A DNA stretch of 64,000 bases, from NCBI RefSeq assembly GCF_001044235.1, contig NZ_JYNL01000030.1, positions 232,020 through 296,019 of the forward strand, written 5' to 3'. Origin of the DNA: Mycolicibacterium chlorophenolicum (GTDB lineage Bacteria; Actinomycetota; Actinomycetes; Mycobacteriales; Mycobacteriaceae). Below, one piece after another: positions 32,210 to 40,838 of the stretch (its first letter is position 1; every line of letters begins with the position of its first letter). Under the pieces are notes generated by a model. That model was not told where the DNA came from. It did no database searches and was given only the letters and a program-made list of their open reading frames with translations. The position numbers and the translations under genes were made by a program.

Positions 32210-33167
32210 GCCGCTGCCACTGCCGCGCGGCGATCAACTCGGGCACCAGCACCTCGGTCAGCAGCGCGATGTCGTCGTCGGTGTCGCCCGGATAGCGCAG
32301 CACGCGGCCGGCCCCCGGCACGTCGCCGCCCACGCCGACGACGGTGCTGCCCCGCGCGGTGGTCCACTCGGCGAGTTGCGGTTCCCACGCCGAGCCCGAG
32401 AAGACCAGCAGGCGGTAGTCCGTCGTCTTGGTCAGATAGACGTCGACATGGCTCCAGTCACCGGTCTCGCACGCGGCGGCGGGTCGCCGAGGACCCTCCC
32501 GCAGCATCAGCGCACCCTGCTGCGCCGAGCACAACCGGTGCGCCGGGGCCGCCAGGTAGGTCCCCGATGGACCGAGCAGAAGCTCCGAAAGCTCTGGTAA
32601 CCAGTCGGATTCATGTTCCAGCAGATGAGCGCTCGCGGCCGCGGCGCCATCCACGGATGCCGCGACCGCCGACGTGTCGACGCCGACGAGGTGGCTCTCC
32701 AAGGCGAGCAGCAGCGCCAATGTGTGCTGAAAGCTCCGGCACGCGACACCGCCGGCCTCGACCCCCGCCTCCAGGGTGACCACCCTGTCGCACCGCCCGG
32801 TGAGCGCGGAGCCCGCCGTGTTGGTCAGCGCGACGGTGGTGACGCCCGCGGGCAGCCGGGTCAGCGCGTCGAGGGTCTCGACCGATCCGCCGCTGGCCGA
32901 GGTCGCCACCACCAGTGTCCCTGGCCCCCACGCCGGCAGCAGCGACGACGAGGCGAGTTCGGCGGTCGCCACCACGCCGCGGGACCGCAGCCGGGCGGCG
33001 GCCACCGCGCTCGCGTAGGCCGAGGACCCCATGCCGAGCAGGACCACGCGGGTGGTGTCGGCGGGAACCACGTCGGCCCACGGATTGCGTTCGGAGAGCA
33101 TCAGTGCCAGTCGCGCGAGCGCGTCGGGCTTCTGCGTCAGATCGGCGGCGAAGGCATCGGGTTTCAC
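32187..33167 (-). CDS. SIS-domain sugar-phosphate protein (GlmS-isomerase-like)
   Basis: 326 aa with two SIS-like halves. The first has LGMGSSAYASAVAAARLRSRG and ATSASGGSVETLDAL (the Ser/Thr phosphosugar loop); the second includes HRLCSAQQGALMLREGPRRPAAACETGDWSHVD. The family includes glucosamine-6-phosphate synthase isomerase domains and deaminases that act on amino-sugar phosphates. The start is GTG at 33165-33167 with GAGGAGG upstream, overlapping the kinase stop as GTGA. It is the last gene of the GT-kinase-SIS operon, suggesting that it uses the kinase product. The exact reaction cannot be fixed. Confidence 0.82.
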   Translation of the reverse strand: MKPDAFAADLTQKPDALARLALMLSERNPWADVVPADTTRVVLLGMGSSAYASAVAAARLRSRGVVATAELASSSLLPAWGPGTLVVATSASGGSVETLDALTRLPAGVTTVALTNTAGSALTGRCDRVVTLEAGVEAGGVACRSFQHTLALLLALESHLVGVDTSAVAASVDGAAAASAHLLEHESDWLPELSELLLGPSGTYLAAPAHRLCSAQQGALMLREGPRRPAAACETGDWSHVDVYLTKTTDYRLLVFSGSAWEPQLAEWTTARGSTVVGVGGDVPGAGRVLRYPGDTDDDIALLTEVLVPELIAARQWQRLTEASAP

Positions 33168-34381
33168 GGTGTTTCCTCCTCGTCGAGCAGGGCGGGCAGG
33201 GCGGCATCGGGCACGTACATCCAGCGGGGGAGATGCTCTGCGGCGTAGATCATCTCGCGCATCACCTGGATCAGGCGCAGCGCGCGCAGCGGACGCGGAT
33301 CGAACAGCGCGCTGTGCCCGAGTCCGCGCAGGCGGGTGGCATAGGTGTCGAGGAACGTCCGCCGGGCCTTGCCCTCCACCGCATGCAGCACGGCCGGATC
33401 GAGATCGGTGTAGCGGCGGGCGACGATCGCGACGTGGGACAGCGATTGCGCCATGCCCGCGACGTCGACGACGGCGGGAATGGGCTTGACCCGCTCGGCG
33501 GCCGTCAGCACGGGGTTGCCGTCGAAATCGGTTACCGAGAACCGGTCGCCGCTGCGCAGCACCTGACCGACGTGCAGGTCACCGTGTCCGTCGAGCACCG
33601 TCGTGCCGGCCAGGGTCCGTAGCACCCCGAACTCCGAGGCCACCTCTGCGCGGCGTGCGCGCAGGACCGCGCCGCATGCGGAGTCACCGGTGGCGCAGGC
33701 GGTGTCGAGGCTCTCGAGAGCGGTGCGATGCCAGCGGTCCGCGTCTGCCGCGGCGGCCGTGGACGCCGTGGCGGACAGCGCGGCATGCAGGTCGGCGATC
33801 AGCGTCCCGAGCGCCTGCGCCGTGGGAATGATCGCCTCGGGATCGTGGTGGAGGGCGGCCGCGGTCATCGCCTCGACCGCCCACGTCCAGCCGTCGACGG
33901 CGCCGGGCAGGTACTCGTCGACGTACGCCACCACCGTCTCGTCGCCCCGTGCCGGCTGCCAGGTGACCATGCCCCACGGCGCGGGCATCCCCGTGAAGCC
34001 GGCCTCCCGCAGGACGGTGATGCGCCGCGGCGCCGGATGGGGGCCCTCCTGCAGGTGGGTGGCCCACTTGACGACAGCGGTGTCGCCGACGATCACCGAT
34101 TCGTTGGTCTGGTCCACGCCGATGGCCCGTTCGGTCCTCGCGGGTCGCGACGTCCATGACCGCACCGCGAATCGGCCGAATATGTTCGAACCCCGTTGTG
34201 CGGCAAGCATCTCGAGCAGCGCCTCGGCGGCGCCATCGCCGGGCAGGGCGCGTCGCCATCCGTCGCGGTGCACCATGGGCGTCGCGGCCAGGCCCGCGCC
34301 GCCGTCGACGACGGCCAGCCGGTACCCGCCCGGCAGGTCCAGCCAGTCCAGCGGGTCAGCCACCCGGCGACCGGTGAGCAC
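33164..34381 (-). CDS. Maltokinase-like sugar kinase, probable glucosamine kinase type
   Basis: 405 aa with an APH/maltokinase fold. An N-terminal cap region precedes NESVIVGDTAVVKWATHL (nucleotide-loop Lys). The catalytic loop is LDGHGDLHVGQVL and the metal-binding motif is VTDFDGNP. Actinobacterial glucosamine kinases share this architecture with maltokinase but have a different cap and no trehalose synthase partner. Here the partners are a glycosyltransferase (26 bp overlap upstream) and a SIS protein (4 bp overlap downstream), which fits phosphorylation of an amino sugar. GlcN specificity is inferred from context and family memory; another hexose is possible. Confidence 0.75.
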   Translation of the reverse strand: MLTGRRVADPLDWLDLPGGYRLAVVDGGAGLAATPMVHRDGWRRALPGDGAAEALLEMLAAQRGSNIFGRFAVRSWTSRPARTERAIGVDQTNESVIVGDTAVVKWATHLQEGPHPAPRRITVLREAGFTGMPAPWGMVTWQPARGDETVVAYVDEYLPGAVDGWTWAVEAMTAAALHHDPEAIIPTAQALGTLIADLHAALSATASTAAAADADRWHRTALESLDTACATGDSACGAVLRARRAEVASEFGVLRTLAGTTVLDGHGDLHVGQVLRSGDRFSVTDFDGNPVLTAAERVKPIPAVVDVAGMAQSLSHVAIVARRYTDLDPAVLHAVEGKARRTFLDTYATRLRGLGHSALFDPRPLRALRLIQVMREMIYAAEHLPRWMYVPDAALPALLDEEETP

Positions 34382-35675
34382 GGCCGGCCCGTTCGATGAC
34401 GTCGGCGCCCACCCGCAGGCCGTCGCGTTCGCGGATCGCCGCGCCGAGGTCGGCCAGGCGGTCGCGCAGCGCGGTGTCGGCGAGGAGGCGATCCACCGCG
34501 TCCGTCAGCTCGTCGTCGGTGAACCGGTAGGTGTCCAGCCGGATCCCGAATCCGAGTTCGTCGACGCGCTGGGCGTTCTCGTACTGGTCCCAGAACAGCG
34601 GCAGCACGATCAGTGGCTTGCCGAAGTGCAGCGTCTCGGTGACGGTGTTGTTGCCGCCGTGCGAGATCACCAGGTCGACCTGCGGGATCACCTTCGTCTG
34701 CGGCAGCATCTGCTCGCCGACCATGTTGTCGGCCAACGTGATCCGGTCGGCCTGTGGTCCCTTGCTGACGATGTAGCGGTGTCGGGTGGTGCCCAGCACG
34801 TCGACCAACCGCTGCATGAGCTCGACGTCGGCGCCACCCAGGGAACCGAGCGACAGGTAGACCAGCGCACTGCCGGCGGGCCGGTCGGCCACAGCGGCAG
34901 GCAGCGGATAGGCGTCGTCGGTCTCCCGGACGCTGGAGTCCATCCGCGTCCACGTGGTGTCGAGGGGACGCCGATCCACATAATCGGCCTCGGCGGGATA
35001 GACGTAGAGGCCGGCCGAGTTGTCGCGCGGCATGAACTCCAGATCGGGCAGCGGTGCGGCGCCTTGCGCCTGCACCCAGGCGTCGAAATCGGTCCACATC
35101 GCGCGGTGGGTGCGGTCGAACTCCCCCCGGTAGGCGTCCCATTCCGTCCGATCGGCACTGGGCAAACCCGAGAACGGCGGTGGCACATCGGGTCCCGGGA
35201 TCTCCAGCGGACTGCACGACACGATGCGCACGAAGGGCACCCCGGCGGTCACCAGCGCGGGAAACAGCACGACGTTGTCCTCGACGATGACGTCGGGCCG
35301 ATGCTGGGCGATGATGTCGCGCAGCCGCGGCTCGCAGTAGCGGGCGCCGTCGATGAGTGCCTGGTACGTCGGCTGGATGAACGTCGCGAGCTGCTCGATC
35401 GTCGGCTTGCGGAACTCCGGGGCGGTCTCGGCGATGAACTGCGTCCAGAAGGCGCCGGCGTCCTCGTCGACGGCCCCCTCGGCCGGCGCGGCCAGATCGA
35501 CGAGTTCCTCGACGAACCCGAACGGTGCGATCCGGCCCGCCCAGGAGCTCTCGGCGGCGAAGACGATCCGGTGGCCGCGGTCGCGCAGGATCGACGCCAG
35601 CCCGATGCACTGATTCGTCGGCCCGTACGCCGACTCCGGCCAGAACATGATCGTCAATGGTGTCTGCTCGGTCAC
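34356..35675 (-). CDS. GT1-family (MGT-type) glycosyltransferase
   Basis: 439 aa with a GT-B fold. The N-terminal acceptor domain starts [18 protein letters not shown]. The C-terminal donor domain has [10 protein letters not shown] and the nucleotide-sugar signature [35 protein letters not shown]. Macrolide- and glycolipid-type GT1 enzymes transfer a sugar from UDP- or dTDP-sugar to a small hydrophobic acceptor. No signal peptide. The GTG start is at 35673-35675. It is the first gene of a three-gene operon with the kinase and SIS genes. The acceptor is unknown. Confidence 0.88.
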   Translation of the reverse strand: MTEQTPLTIMFWPESAYGPTNQCIGLASILRDRGHRIVFAAESSWAGRIAPFGFVEELVDLAAPAEGAVDEDAGAFWTQFIAETAPEFRKPTIEQLATFIQPTYQALIDGARYCEPRLRDIIAQHRPDVIVEDNVVLFPALVTAGVPFVRIVSCSPLEIPGPDVPPPFSGLPSADRTEWDAYRGEFDRTHRAMWTDFDAWVQAQGAAPLPDLEFMPRDNSAGLYVYPAEADYVDRRPLDTTWTRMDSSVRETDDAYPLPAAVADRPAGSALVYLSLGSLGGADVELMQRLVDVLGTTRHRYIVSKGPQADRITLADNMVGEQMLPQTKVIPQVDLVISHGGNNTVTETLHFGKPLIVLPLFWDQYENAQRVDELGFGIRLDTYRFTDDELTDAVDRLLADTALRDRLADLGAAIRERDGLRVGADVIERAGRAHRSPGG

Positions 35676-35736
35676 GCAAGAAACCTACCTCGCGGCCAGG
35701 TGGTCGGCCCCGCGGTTGCGGAGTAGTTTTCCTCCC

Positions 35737-36561
35737 ATGCCGACAATCACCACCAGCGATGGCGTCGAGATCTATTACAAGGACTGGGGTTCAGGACAGC
35801 CGATCGTGTTCAGCCACGGCTGGCCGCTGTCGGCGGACGACTGGGACGCCCAGCTGATGTTCTTCCTCGGGCAGGGCTACCGGGTGGTCGCGCACGACCG
35901 GCGGGGGCACGGCCGGTCGGAGCAGGTCGCCGACGGCCACGACATGGACCACTACGCCGACGACCTCGCCGCCGTCGTCGAACACCTCGACCTGCGTGAC
36001 GCCGTGCATGTGGGGCACTCCACCGGTGGCGGCGAGGTGGTGCGTTACCTGGCACGCCACGGCGAGGAGCGTGCCGCGAAGGCCGCGCTGATCGCGGCGG
36101 TGCCGCCGCTGATGGTGCAGACCGAGACCAATCCGGGCGGACTGCCCAAATCGGTGTTCGACGACTTCCAGACACAGGTCGCGACCAACCGGTCGGCGTT
36201 CTACCGCGCGGTCCCCGAGGGGCCGTTCTACGGCTTCAACCGCGACGGCGTCGAACCGGTCGAGGGCGTCATCGCGAACTGGTGGCGGCAGGGCATGATG
36301 GGCGGGGCCAAGGCGCACTACGACGGTGTGGTGGCGTTCTCCCAGACCGATTTCACCGAGGACCTCAAGAAGATCTCGCTGCCCGTCCTGGTGATGCACG
36401 GCGACGACGATCAGATCGTGCCCTATGCCGATGCCGGTCCGCTGTCGGCCGAGTTGCTGCCGAACGGAATCCTGAAGACGTACAAGGGCTTTCCGCATGG
36501 CATGCCGACCACACATGCCGACGTCATCAACGCCGACCTGTTGGAGTTCCTCAGGGCCTAG
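35737..36561 (+). CDS. Alpha/beta hydrolase, non-heme chloroperoxidase type
   Basis: 274 aa starting [18 protein letters not shown] at ATG 35737. The nucleophile elbow is GHSTGGG (Ser about 95), the oxyanion region is [12 protein letters not shown], the acid is Asp in [10 protein letters not shown] and the catalytic His lies in FPHGMPTTH. Length and motifs fit cofactor-free haloperoxidases (perhydrolases) common in actinomycetes; the physiological substrate is probably an ester. No signal peptide. The gene is divergent from the GT operon and its stop overlaps the convergent PHP gene by 4 bp. Confidence 0.9.
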   Translation: MPTITTSDGVEIYYKDWGSGQPIVFSHGWPLSADDWDAQLMFFLGQGYRVVAHDRRGHGRSEQVADGHDMDHYADDLAAVVEHLDLRDAVHVGHSTGGGEVVRYLARHGEERAAKAALIAAVPPLMVQTETNPGGLPKSVFDDFQTQVATNRSAFYRAVPEGPFYGFNRDGVEPVEGVIANWWRQGMMGGAKAHYDGVVAFSQTDFTEDLKKISLPVLVMHGDDDQIVPYADAGPLSAELLPNGILKTYKGFPHGMPTTHADVINADLLEFLRA

Positions 36562-37382
36562 CGACGCCAGAAGTCGAATCGGTCGCGGCCGGGCCGGAAA
36601 CCGGCGGCCTCGACGATGTCGACCGCGACGCCGAAACGGCGTCCGATGTTCCCGGGCTCGTGGGCGTCGCTGCCGAAGGACACCGCCGCACCGCCCTCCT
36701 GCCACCACCACCGCACCAGATCGACCGATGCCAGAGGCGATTTGGTGTTGATCTCGAGCGCCCGCCCGGACGCGGCGAGCGCGCGGAACACCGTGCGGTA
36801 GTGCTCCTCGAAATCGGCTTCCCGGTAGGCGCCCGCGCGGTCGGCGGGCCAGTAGCGGCGCGGATAGTCGCAGTGGGCGAGCACGGTGAACACGGACGAC
36901 TGCTCGATCAACGCCACCATGTCGGAGAAGTAGCGGTTGACCAACTCGTGGGGATCGTGGCGGGCGAACAGGCGCCTGTCGATCCCTTCGAGGGTCCCCG
37001 CCACCGGGATACCGTGCAGGCTGCCCAGCACCCGGTCGAACTCACCGGCCGCCAGCACTGAGGCGACGCTCTCGCTGAACCAGTGCGGTTCGCCCGCCTC
37101 GATGCCCGACAGGATGCGCAGGGTCGGGAACATGTCCCGGCAGCGTGCGATGTCGGCGAGATAGCCCTCGACGTCGAGGGGCGCCACGCCGCGCCGCATC
37201 CCGATCGCCATCCCCGCCGGAGGAGTGTCTCGCGCGCCCCAGTCGGTGAAGTCGACGTGTTCGGTGAACGCCACCGCCGGGATGCCGAGTTCGACCGCGC
37301 GCCGGCATTCCGCCTCCATGGTCGACGCGCTCGCCGTGTCCCACGACCACCTCGAGTGGACGTGGTTGTCCGAGGGCAGCAC
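36558..37382 (-). CDS. PHP-domain phosphoesterase (histidinol-phosphatase-like)
   Basis: 274 aa. PHP metal motifs are present: [11 protein letters not shown] (H-x-H at the N-terminus), [25 protein letters not shown] and the terminal FGSDAHEP. It resembles HisK-type histidinol phosphatases, but it lies away from his genes, so the substrate is uncertain. The GTG start is at 37380-37382. It is three bases downstream of the SnoaL-like gene and probably co-transcribed with it. Confidence 0.87.
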   Translation of the reverse strand: MLPSDNHVHSRWSWDTASASTMEAECRRAVELGIPAVAFTEHVDFTDWGARDTPPAGMAIGMRRGVAPLDVEGYLADIARCRDMFPTLRILSGIEAGEPHWFSESVASVLAAGEFDRVLGSLHGIPVAGTLEGIDRRLFARHDPHELVNRYFSDMVALIEQSSVFTVLAHCDYPRRYWPADRAGAYREADFEEHYRTVFRALAASGRALEINTKSPLASVDLVRWWWQEGGAAVSFGSDAHEPGNIGRRFGVAVDIVEAAGFRPGRDRFDFWRR

Positions 37383-37385
37383 CGC

Positions 37386-37793
37386 TCAGGCCGGAGCGGA
37401 GCCGGCCTGCAGGGCCTCCCGCTGAATGCGGTCGAATTGAGCGCCCATGGCGTCGGCCAGCGCGGTGGCGGCCGAGAGCGGTCGCACCATCACCATGAAG
37501 TCGTCGATCAGGCCGTCGTCGTCGACGTGGAGGAAGTCGCAGCCGGTGACCAACTTGCCGGCGACCGTCGCCTCGAAGACGAGCGCGTGGTCACGGCTGT
37601 CGTCGTCGCCGATCTCGCGGATGTAGCGGAAGTCCTCGAACACCCGCATCACGGCGCGCAGGATGGCCGCGGTGATCGGCTTGCCCGCATAGGGCTTGAA
37701 CGCGACCGGACTGGTGAACACGACGTCGTCGGCGAGCAGTGCCTCGATGGCGGCTGCGTCGCGGGCCTCGACGGCCTGGCGGAACGGATGCAT
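37386..37793 (-). CDS. SnoaL/NTF2-like fold protein
   Basis: 135 aa. The start MHPFRQAVEARDAAAIEALLADDVVFTSPV is typical of the SnoaL-like cone fold, and the strand HALVFEATVAGKLVTGCDFLHVDDDGLIDDFMVMVRP fits the sheet. Such proteins can be polyketide cyclases, epoxide hydrolases or small ligand binders; no catalytic set can be assigned here. It lies upstream of the PHP gene in a likely two-gene unit. Confidence 0.82.
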   Translation of the reverse strand: MHPFRQAVEARDAAAIEALLADDVVFTSPVAFKPYAGKPITAAILRAVMRVFEDFRYIREIGDDDSRDHALVFEATVAGKLVTGCDFLHVDDDGLIDDFMVMVRPLSAATALADAMGAQFDRIQREALQAGSAPA

Positions 37794-37838
37794 GTGATGA
37801 CCGTAGCGAAGCCGCCGATCACCCGGGTAGCAGGACCC

Positions 37839-39446
37839 TCAGCCGACGAGCAGCCGCGACGCCGCCCGGTTGAGCCGGCGGCGGGGCCAGCCCAACGGAC
37901 CGTCGGCCGACAGTGCCGCCCGGGCGGCGTTGCGGCCGCAGATGCCGTGCACACCGCCGCCGGGCGGCGCTCCGGCGCTGCCGAGGAACACGTTGTCCAG
38001 CGGCGTCCGCGGACCACCCTGGCCCGGCATCGGTCGGAACACCAACTGCTGGAACAACTGTGACGTCCCGCCGTTGACGGCGCCGGCGTGCAGGTTGGCG
38101 TCGCTGTGTTCGAGGTCGGACGGCCGTTGGATCACCTTGCCGACGAGATGGCCGGTGAATCCCGGGGCGTGCTGCTCGAGCACCGCGTCGACCGCCTCGG
38201 CCAGTTGATCGGCGGAGCGGTCGTCGCTGCGGCCGCGCGGCAGATGCGTGTACGCCCAGGCGCTCTCCGTGCCGGCGGGGGAGCGACTGGGGTCGGCCGT
38301 GGTCATCTGGCCGAAGAGCAGGAACGGTGCCGACGGCACGGTGCCGGTGTTGAGGTCGGCCATCCAGCGGATCAGCCCGTCGTGGTCGGCGCCCAGGTGC
38401 ACCGTGCCGGCGCCGGCGAGGCTGGGCGACCGCCAGGGGATGGGTGCGTCCAGGGCATAGTTGATCTTCAGCACCGGGGTGTCCCAGACGAAGCGGTCCA
38501 GGTCGCGGTGTGGTCCCGACGGCAGGACGTCGGGCGGCAGCAACCGCTGGTACAGCTGGGGGGCGGACGTGTCGGCGATGACGGCGCGCCGGCACCGCAC
38601 GACGGCGCCGTCGGTCAGGTTCACCGCGGTGGCCCGGTGGCCGCGCACGTCGATGCTGTCGATTTCGCGTCCGCACTCCACGCGGGCGCCGGCCGCCTCG
38701 GCCCGGCGCACCAGCGCAGCGGTCAGGGCGCCCGCCCCGCCGACAGGGACCGGGAAGCCGCCGTCCTGGCCCAGCATCACCAACAGGTAGCCCATGACGC
38801 CGCTGCCGGGAGCGTCGACGGGCACGTCGGCGTGCATGGCATTGCCCAGCAGCAGTAGTTGCGCCGCCTCGCCGTCGAAGAGCTGCCGTGCCAGTTCCCC
38901 GGCCGGCAGCAACAGCAACTGCGCCAGACGCAGCGCGTCGGCCGCGCCGAGCCGGCGCAACAGCCCCGCCGGGCCGCGCACCGGCGGGAACGGGGCGAAC
39001 AACGTCTCCAGCAGCGGCTTCTTGATGCGCTGATACTGCTCGAACGCGGCGATCCAGCGATCCCCGTCACCGGGATGACGGCGATCGAATTCGGCTGCGG
39101 TGCGCTCGATGTCGCGGTACAGCACCGGGGCGTCGTCATCGTCGGCGCTGCGGGCATGCCCCACGACGGCGGGTGCGTGGCTCCAGCGCAATCCGTGGTC
39201 CTCGAGCTGCAGGTGCTGCAGCGCCGGCGAGGCGACCGACAGGGGGTAGAACGCGCTGTAGAGATCGCTGACGTAGCCCGGGACCAGTTCGGCGCTCTTG
39301 ACCGCGCCGCCGGGCGCGCTCTGCGCCTCGAGCACCACGACGTCCCACCCCGCGTCGGCGAGCAGCGCCGCCGCGACCAGTCCGTTGTGACCGGCGCCGA
39401 TGACCACCGCGTCGGCGGTCTCCGACCGCGACAGCTCAGCGGTCAT
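37839..39446 (-). CDS. FAD-dependent phytoene-dehydrogenase-like oxidoreductase
   Basis: 535 aa. An N-terminal dinucleotide-binding motif, VVIGAGHNGLVAAALLADAGWDVVVLEA, is followed by SAPGGAVKSAEL. The C-terminal FAD closure region reads NVFLGSAGAPPGGGVHGICGRNAA. This is the PYROXD2/CrtI-like amine oxidase superfamily, common in mycobacteria without carotenoid genes nearby. The substrate is unknown. The start lies 11 bp inside the upstream SRPBCC gene, indicating coupling with it. Confidence 0.88.
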   Translation of the reverse strand: MTAELSRSETADAVVIGAGHNGLVAAALLADAGWDVVVLEAQSAPGGAVKSAELVPGYVSDLYSAFYPLSVASPALQHLQLEDHGLRWSHAPAVVGHARSADDDDAPVLYRDIERTAAEFDRRHPGDGDRWIAAFEQYQRIKKPLLETLFAPFPPVRGPAGLLRRLGAADALRLAQLLLLPAGELARQLFDGEAAQLLLLGNAMHADVPVDAPGSGVMGYLLVMLGQDGGFPVPVGGAGALTAALVRRAEAAGARVECGREIDSIDVRGHRATAVNLTDGAVVRCRRAVIADTSAPQLYQRLLPPDVLPSGPHRDLDRFVWDTPVLKINYALDAPIPWRSPSLAGAGTVHLGADHDGLIRWMADLNTGTVPSAPFLLFGQMTTADPSRSPAGTESAWAYTHLPRGRSDDRSADQLAEAVDAVLEQHAPGFTGHLVGKVIQRPSDLEHSDANLHAGAVNGGTSQLFQQLVFRPMPGQGGPRTPLDNVFLGSAGAPPGGGVHGICGRNAARAALSADGPLGWPRRRLNRAASRLLVG

Positions 39447-39915
39447 CGCGGGTGCGTCGCTCGGCCATCGCCGCCAACCGCCATGTCGTCTCCCGATTGC
39501 GGGGGAACGCGGCCGCCAGCGCCACCTGTTTGGGCAGCCAGTTCAGCGGCGGCGACACCGGGACCTCGGCCATCTCGATCCGGCATCCGCCCCCGTCGAG
39601 GTCCTGCAGGCGCAGGGTGATCCTTGCCTTGCCAAAAGGGCGGCCGTTGGCGATGAGGACGAGTTCGCTTTCGGGCGTGCAGGATTCGACCACGGTGCTG
39701 TCGTTGAGCACCAGCGGCCAGATGCCGATGGAATGGTGGATGGTGCTACCCGGCGCAGGCCAGTCGGCATCGACGGCCCGCATCCGGCTGTTGCCCACCA
39801 CCCACTGCGAGTACGTCCACCCGTCGGCGATCACCGCCCAGACGTCGTGCCGGGACGCAGGCGTGTCGCGCGCGACGACCGGCGTGCTGTCGATGTCCTC
39901 GGGTTCTGTCGTCAC
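39436..39915 (-). CDS. SRPBCC (START-like) family protein
   Basis: 159 aa with a polyketide-cyclase/START-like fold: SRHDVWAVIADGWTYSQWVVGNSRMRAVDADWPAPGSTIHHSIG, then strands VESCTPESELVLIANGRPFGKARITLRL and a long C-terminal helix. These proteins bind hydrophobic ligands. The gene overlaps the FAD oxidoreductase gene downstream by 11 bp, so the pair may act on one lipid-like substrate. The GTG start is at 39913-39915. Confidence 0.85.
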   Translation of the reverse strand: MTTEPEDIDSTPVVARDTPASRHDVWAVIADGWTYSQWVVGNSRMRAVDADWPAPGSTIHHSIGIWPLVLNDSTVVESCTPESELVLIANGRPFGKARITLRLQDLDGGGCRIEMAEVPVSPPLNWLPKQVALAAAFPRNRETTWRLAAMAERRTRDDR

Positions 39916-40007
39916 CGAATCGCGTTACCCGCAGCTGCGGCGGATAAACGTCGGCTCGCCGTGATTGCATGGGGACCGACCGCAACGAGAATCGGAGGTG
40001 TTGCCGC

Positions 40008-40838
40008 ATGCCGGGTGTGGGGCGCGGTGACTCTGTCTGGCTCGCTGACGTGCTGCGGGCCGAGGGGCTCGAGGTCGTCGAGCTGCCGGGCTGGCGTCAG
40101 CGCGGCCACGGCGCGTTCTCCGACATTCGCGGGGTGATGGTCCATCACACCGGGTCCGACTCGGCCACCGCGGAATCGATCGCGGTGGGCCGTCCTGATC
40201 TGCCCGGACCGCTCTCGCAGCTGCACGTCGCCCGGGACGGCACCGTCACGGTGGTGGCCGCGGGGGTGGCGTGGCATGCCGGCGCCGGGAGCTTCTCGTG
40301 GCTGCCGGCCAACACGGGCAACTGGCACACCCTCGGGATCGAGTGCGCGAACAGCGGGACCAGTCCGTGGGCGCCGCACCGCCGGAACTGGCCCGACGAG
40401 CAGTACGCCGCGCTGGTCGGCAGTTGTGCGGCACTGTGCCGGCGGCTCGGCCGGCCCGCGAGCCGCACCATCGGGCACAAGGAGTACGCCGGCCGTGCCC
40501 AGGGCAAGTGGGATCCCGGCGCGATCGACATGGGGACTCTGCGACGCGACATCGCGGTGCGCATCGCCACGCCCCGGCCGGCGCCCGACGACGACTACGT
40601 CGGCGTGCTGCTGCAGCGGGGTTCGACGGGCCCGCAGGTCGCCGAACTTCAGCGCCGCCTCAGATACGCCTACGCGGCCTACGCCGGCGACCTCGCCATC
40701 GACGGCGTCTTCGGACCCGATACCGAGGCTGCGGTCCGCGAATTCCAGCGCCGTTCAACGGGTTTGGAGGTGGACGGGATCGTCGGGCCGGCCACGGCCG
40801 CGGCATTGCGGCTGCGGCTGGTCAGCTCGCCGGCCTGA
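40008..40838 (+). CDS. N-acetylmuramoyl-L-alanine amidase with peptidoglycan-binding domain
   Basis: 276 aa from ATG 40008 (GGAGG at 39994-39998); an earlier ATG at 39969 has no ribosome site. Amidase_2 domain: zinc ligands in VMVHHTGSD, the later His in TIGHKEYAG and Asp in KWDPGAID, with HTLGIECANSG between. A PG_binding_1 domain occupies the last 75 residues: LQRGSTGPQVAELQRRL, IDGVFGPDTEAAVREFQ, DGIVGPATAAAL. No signal peptide or membrane helix is visible, unusual for a wall hydrolase and more like a phage lysin or a cytosolic recycling enzyme. It overlaps the convergent Mo-oxidoreductase by 17 bp. Confidence 0.88.
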   Translation: MPGVGRGDSVWLADVLRAEGLEVVELPGWRQRGHGAFSDIRGVMVHHTGSDSATAESIAVGRPDLPGPLSQLHVARDGTVTVVAAGVAWHAGAGSFSWLPANTGNWHTLGIECANSGTSPWAPHRRNWPDEQYAALVGSCAALCRRLGRPASRTIGHKEYAGRAQGKWDPGAIDMGTLRRDIAVRIATPRPAPDDDYVGVLLQRGSTGPQVAELQRRLRYAYAAYAGDLAIDGVFGPDTEAAVREFQRRSTGLEVDGIVGPATAAALRLRLVSSPA

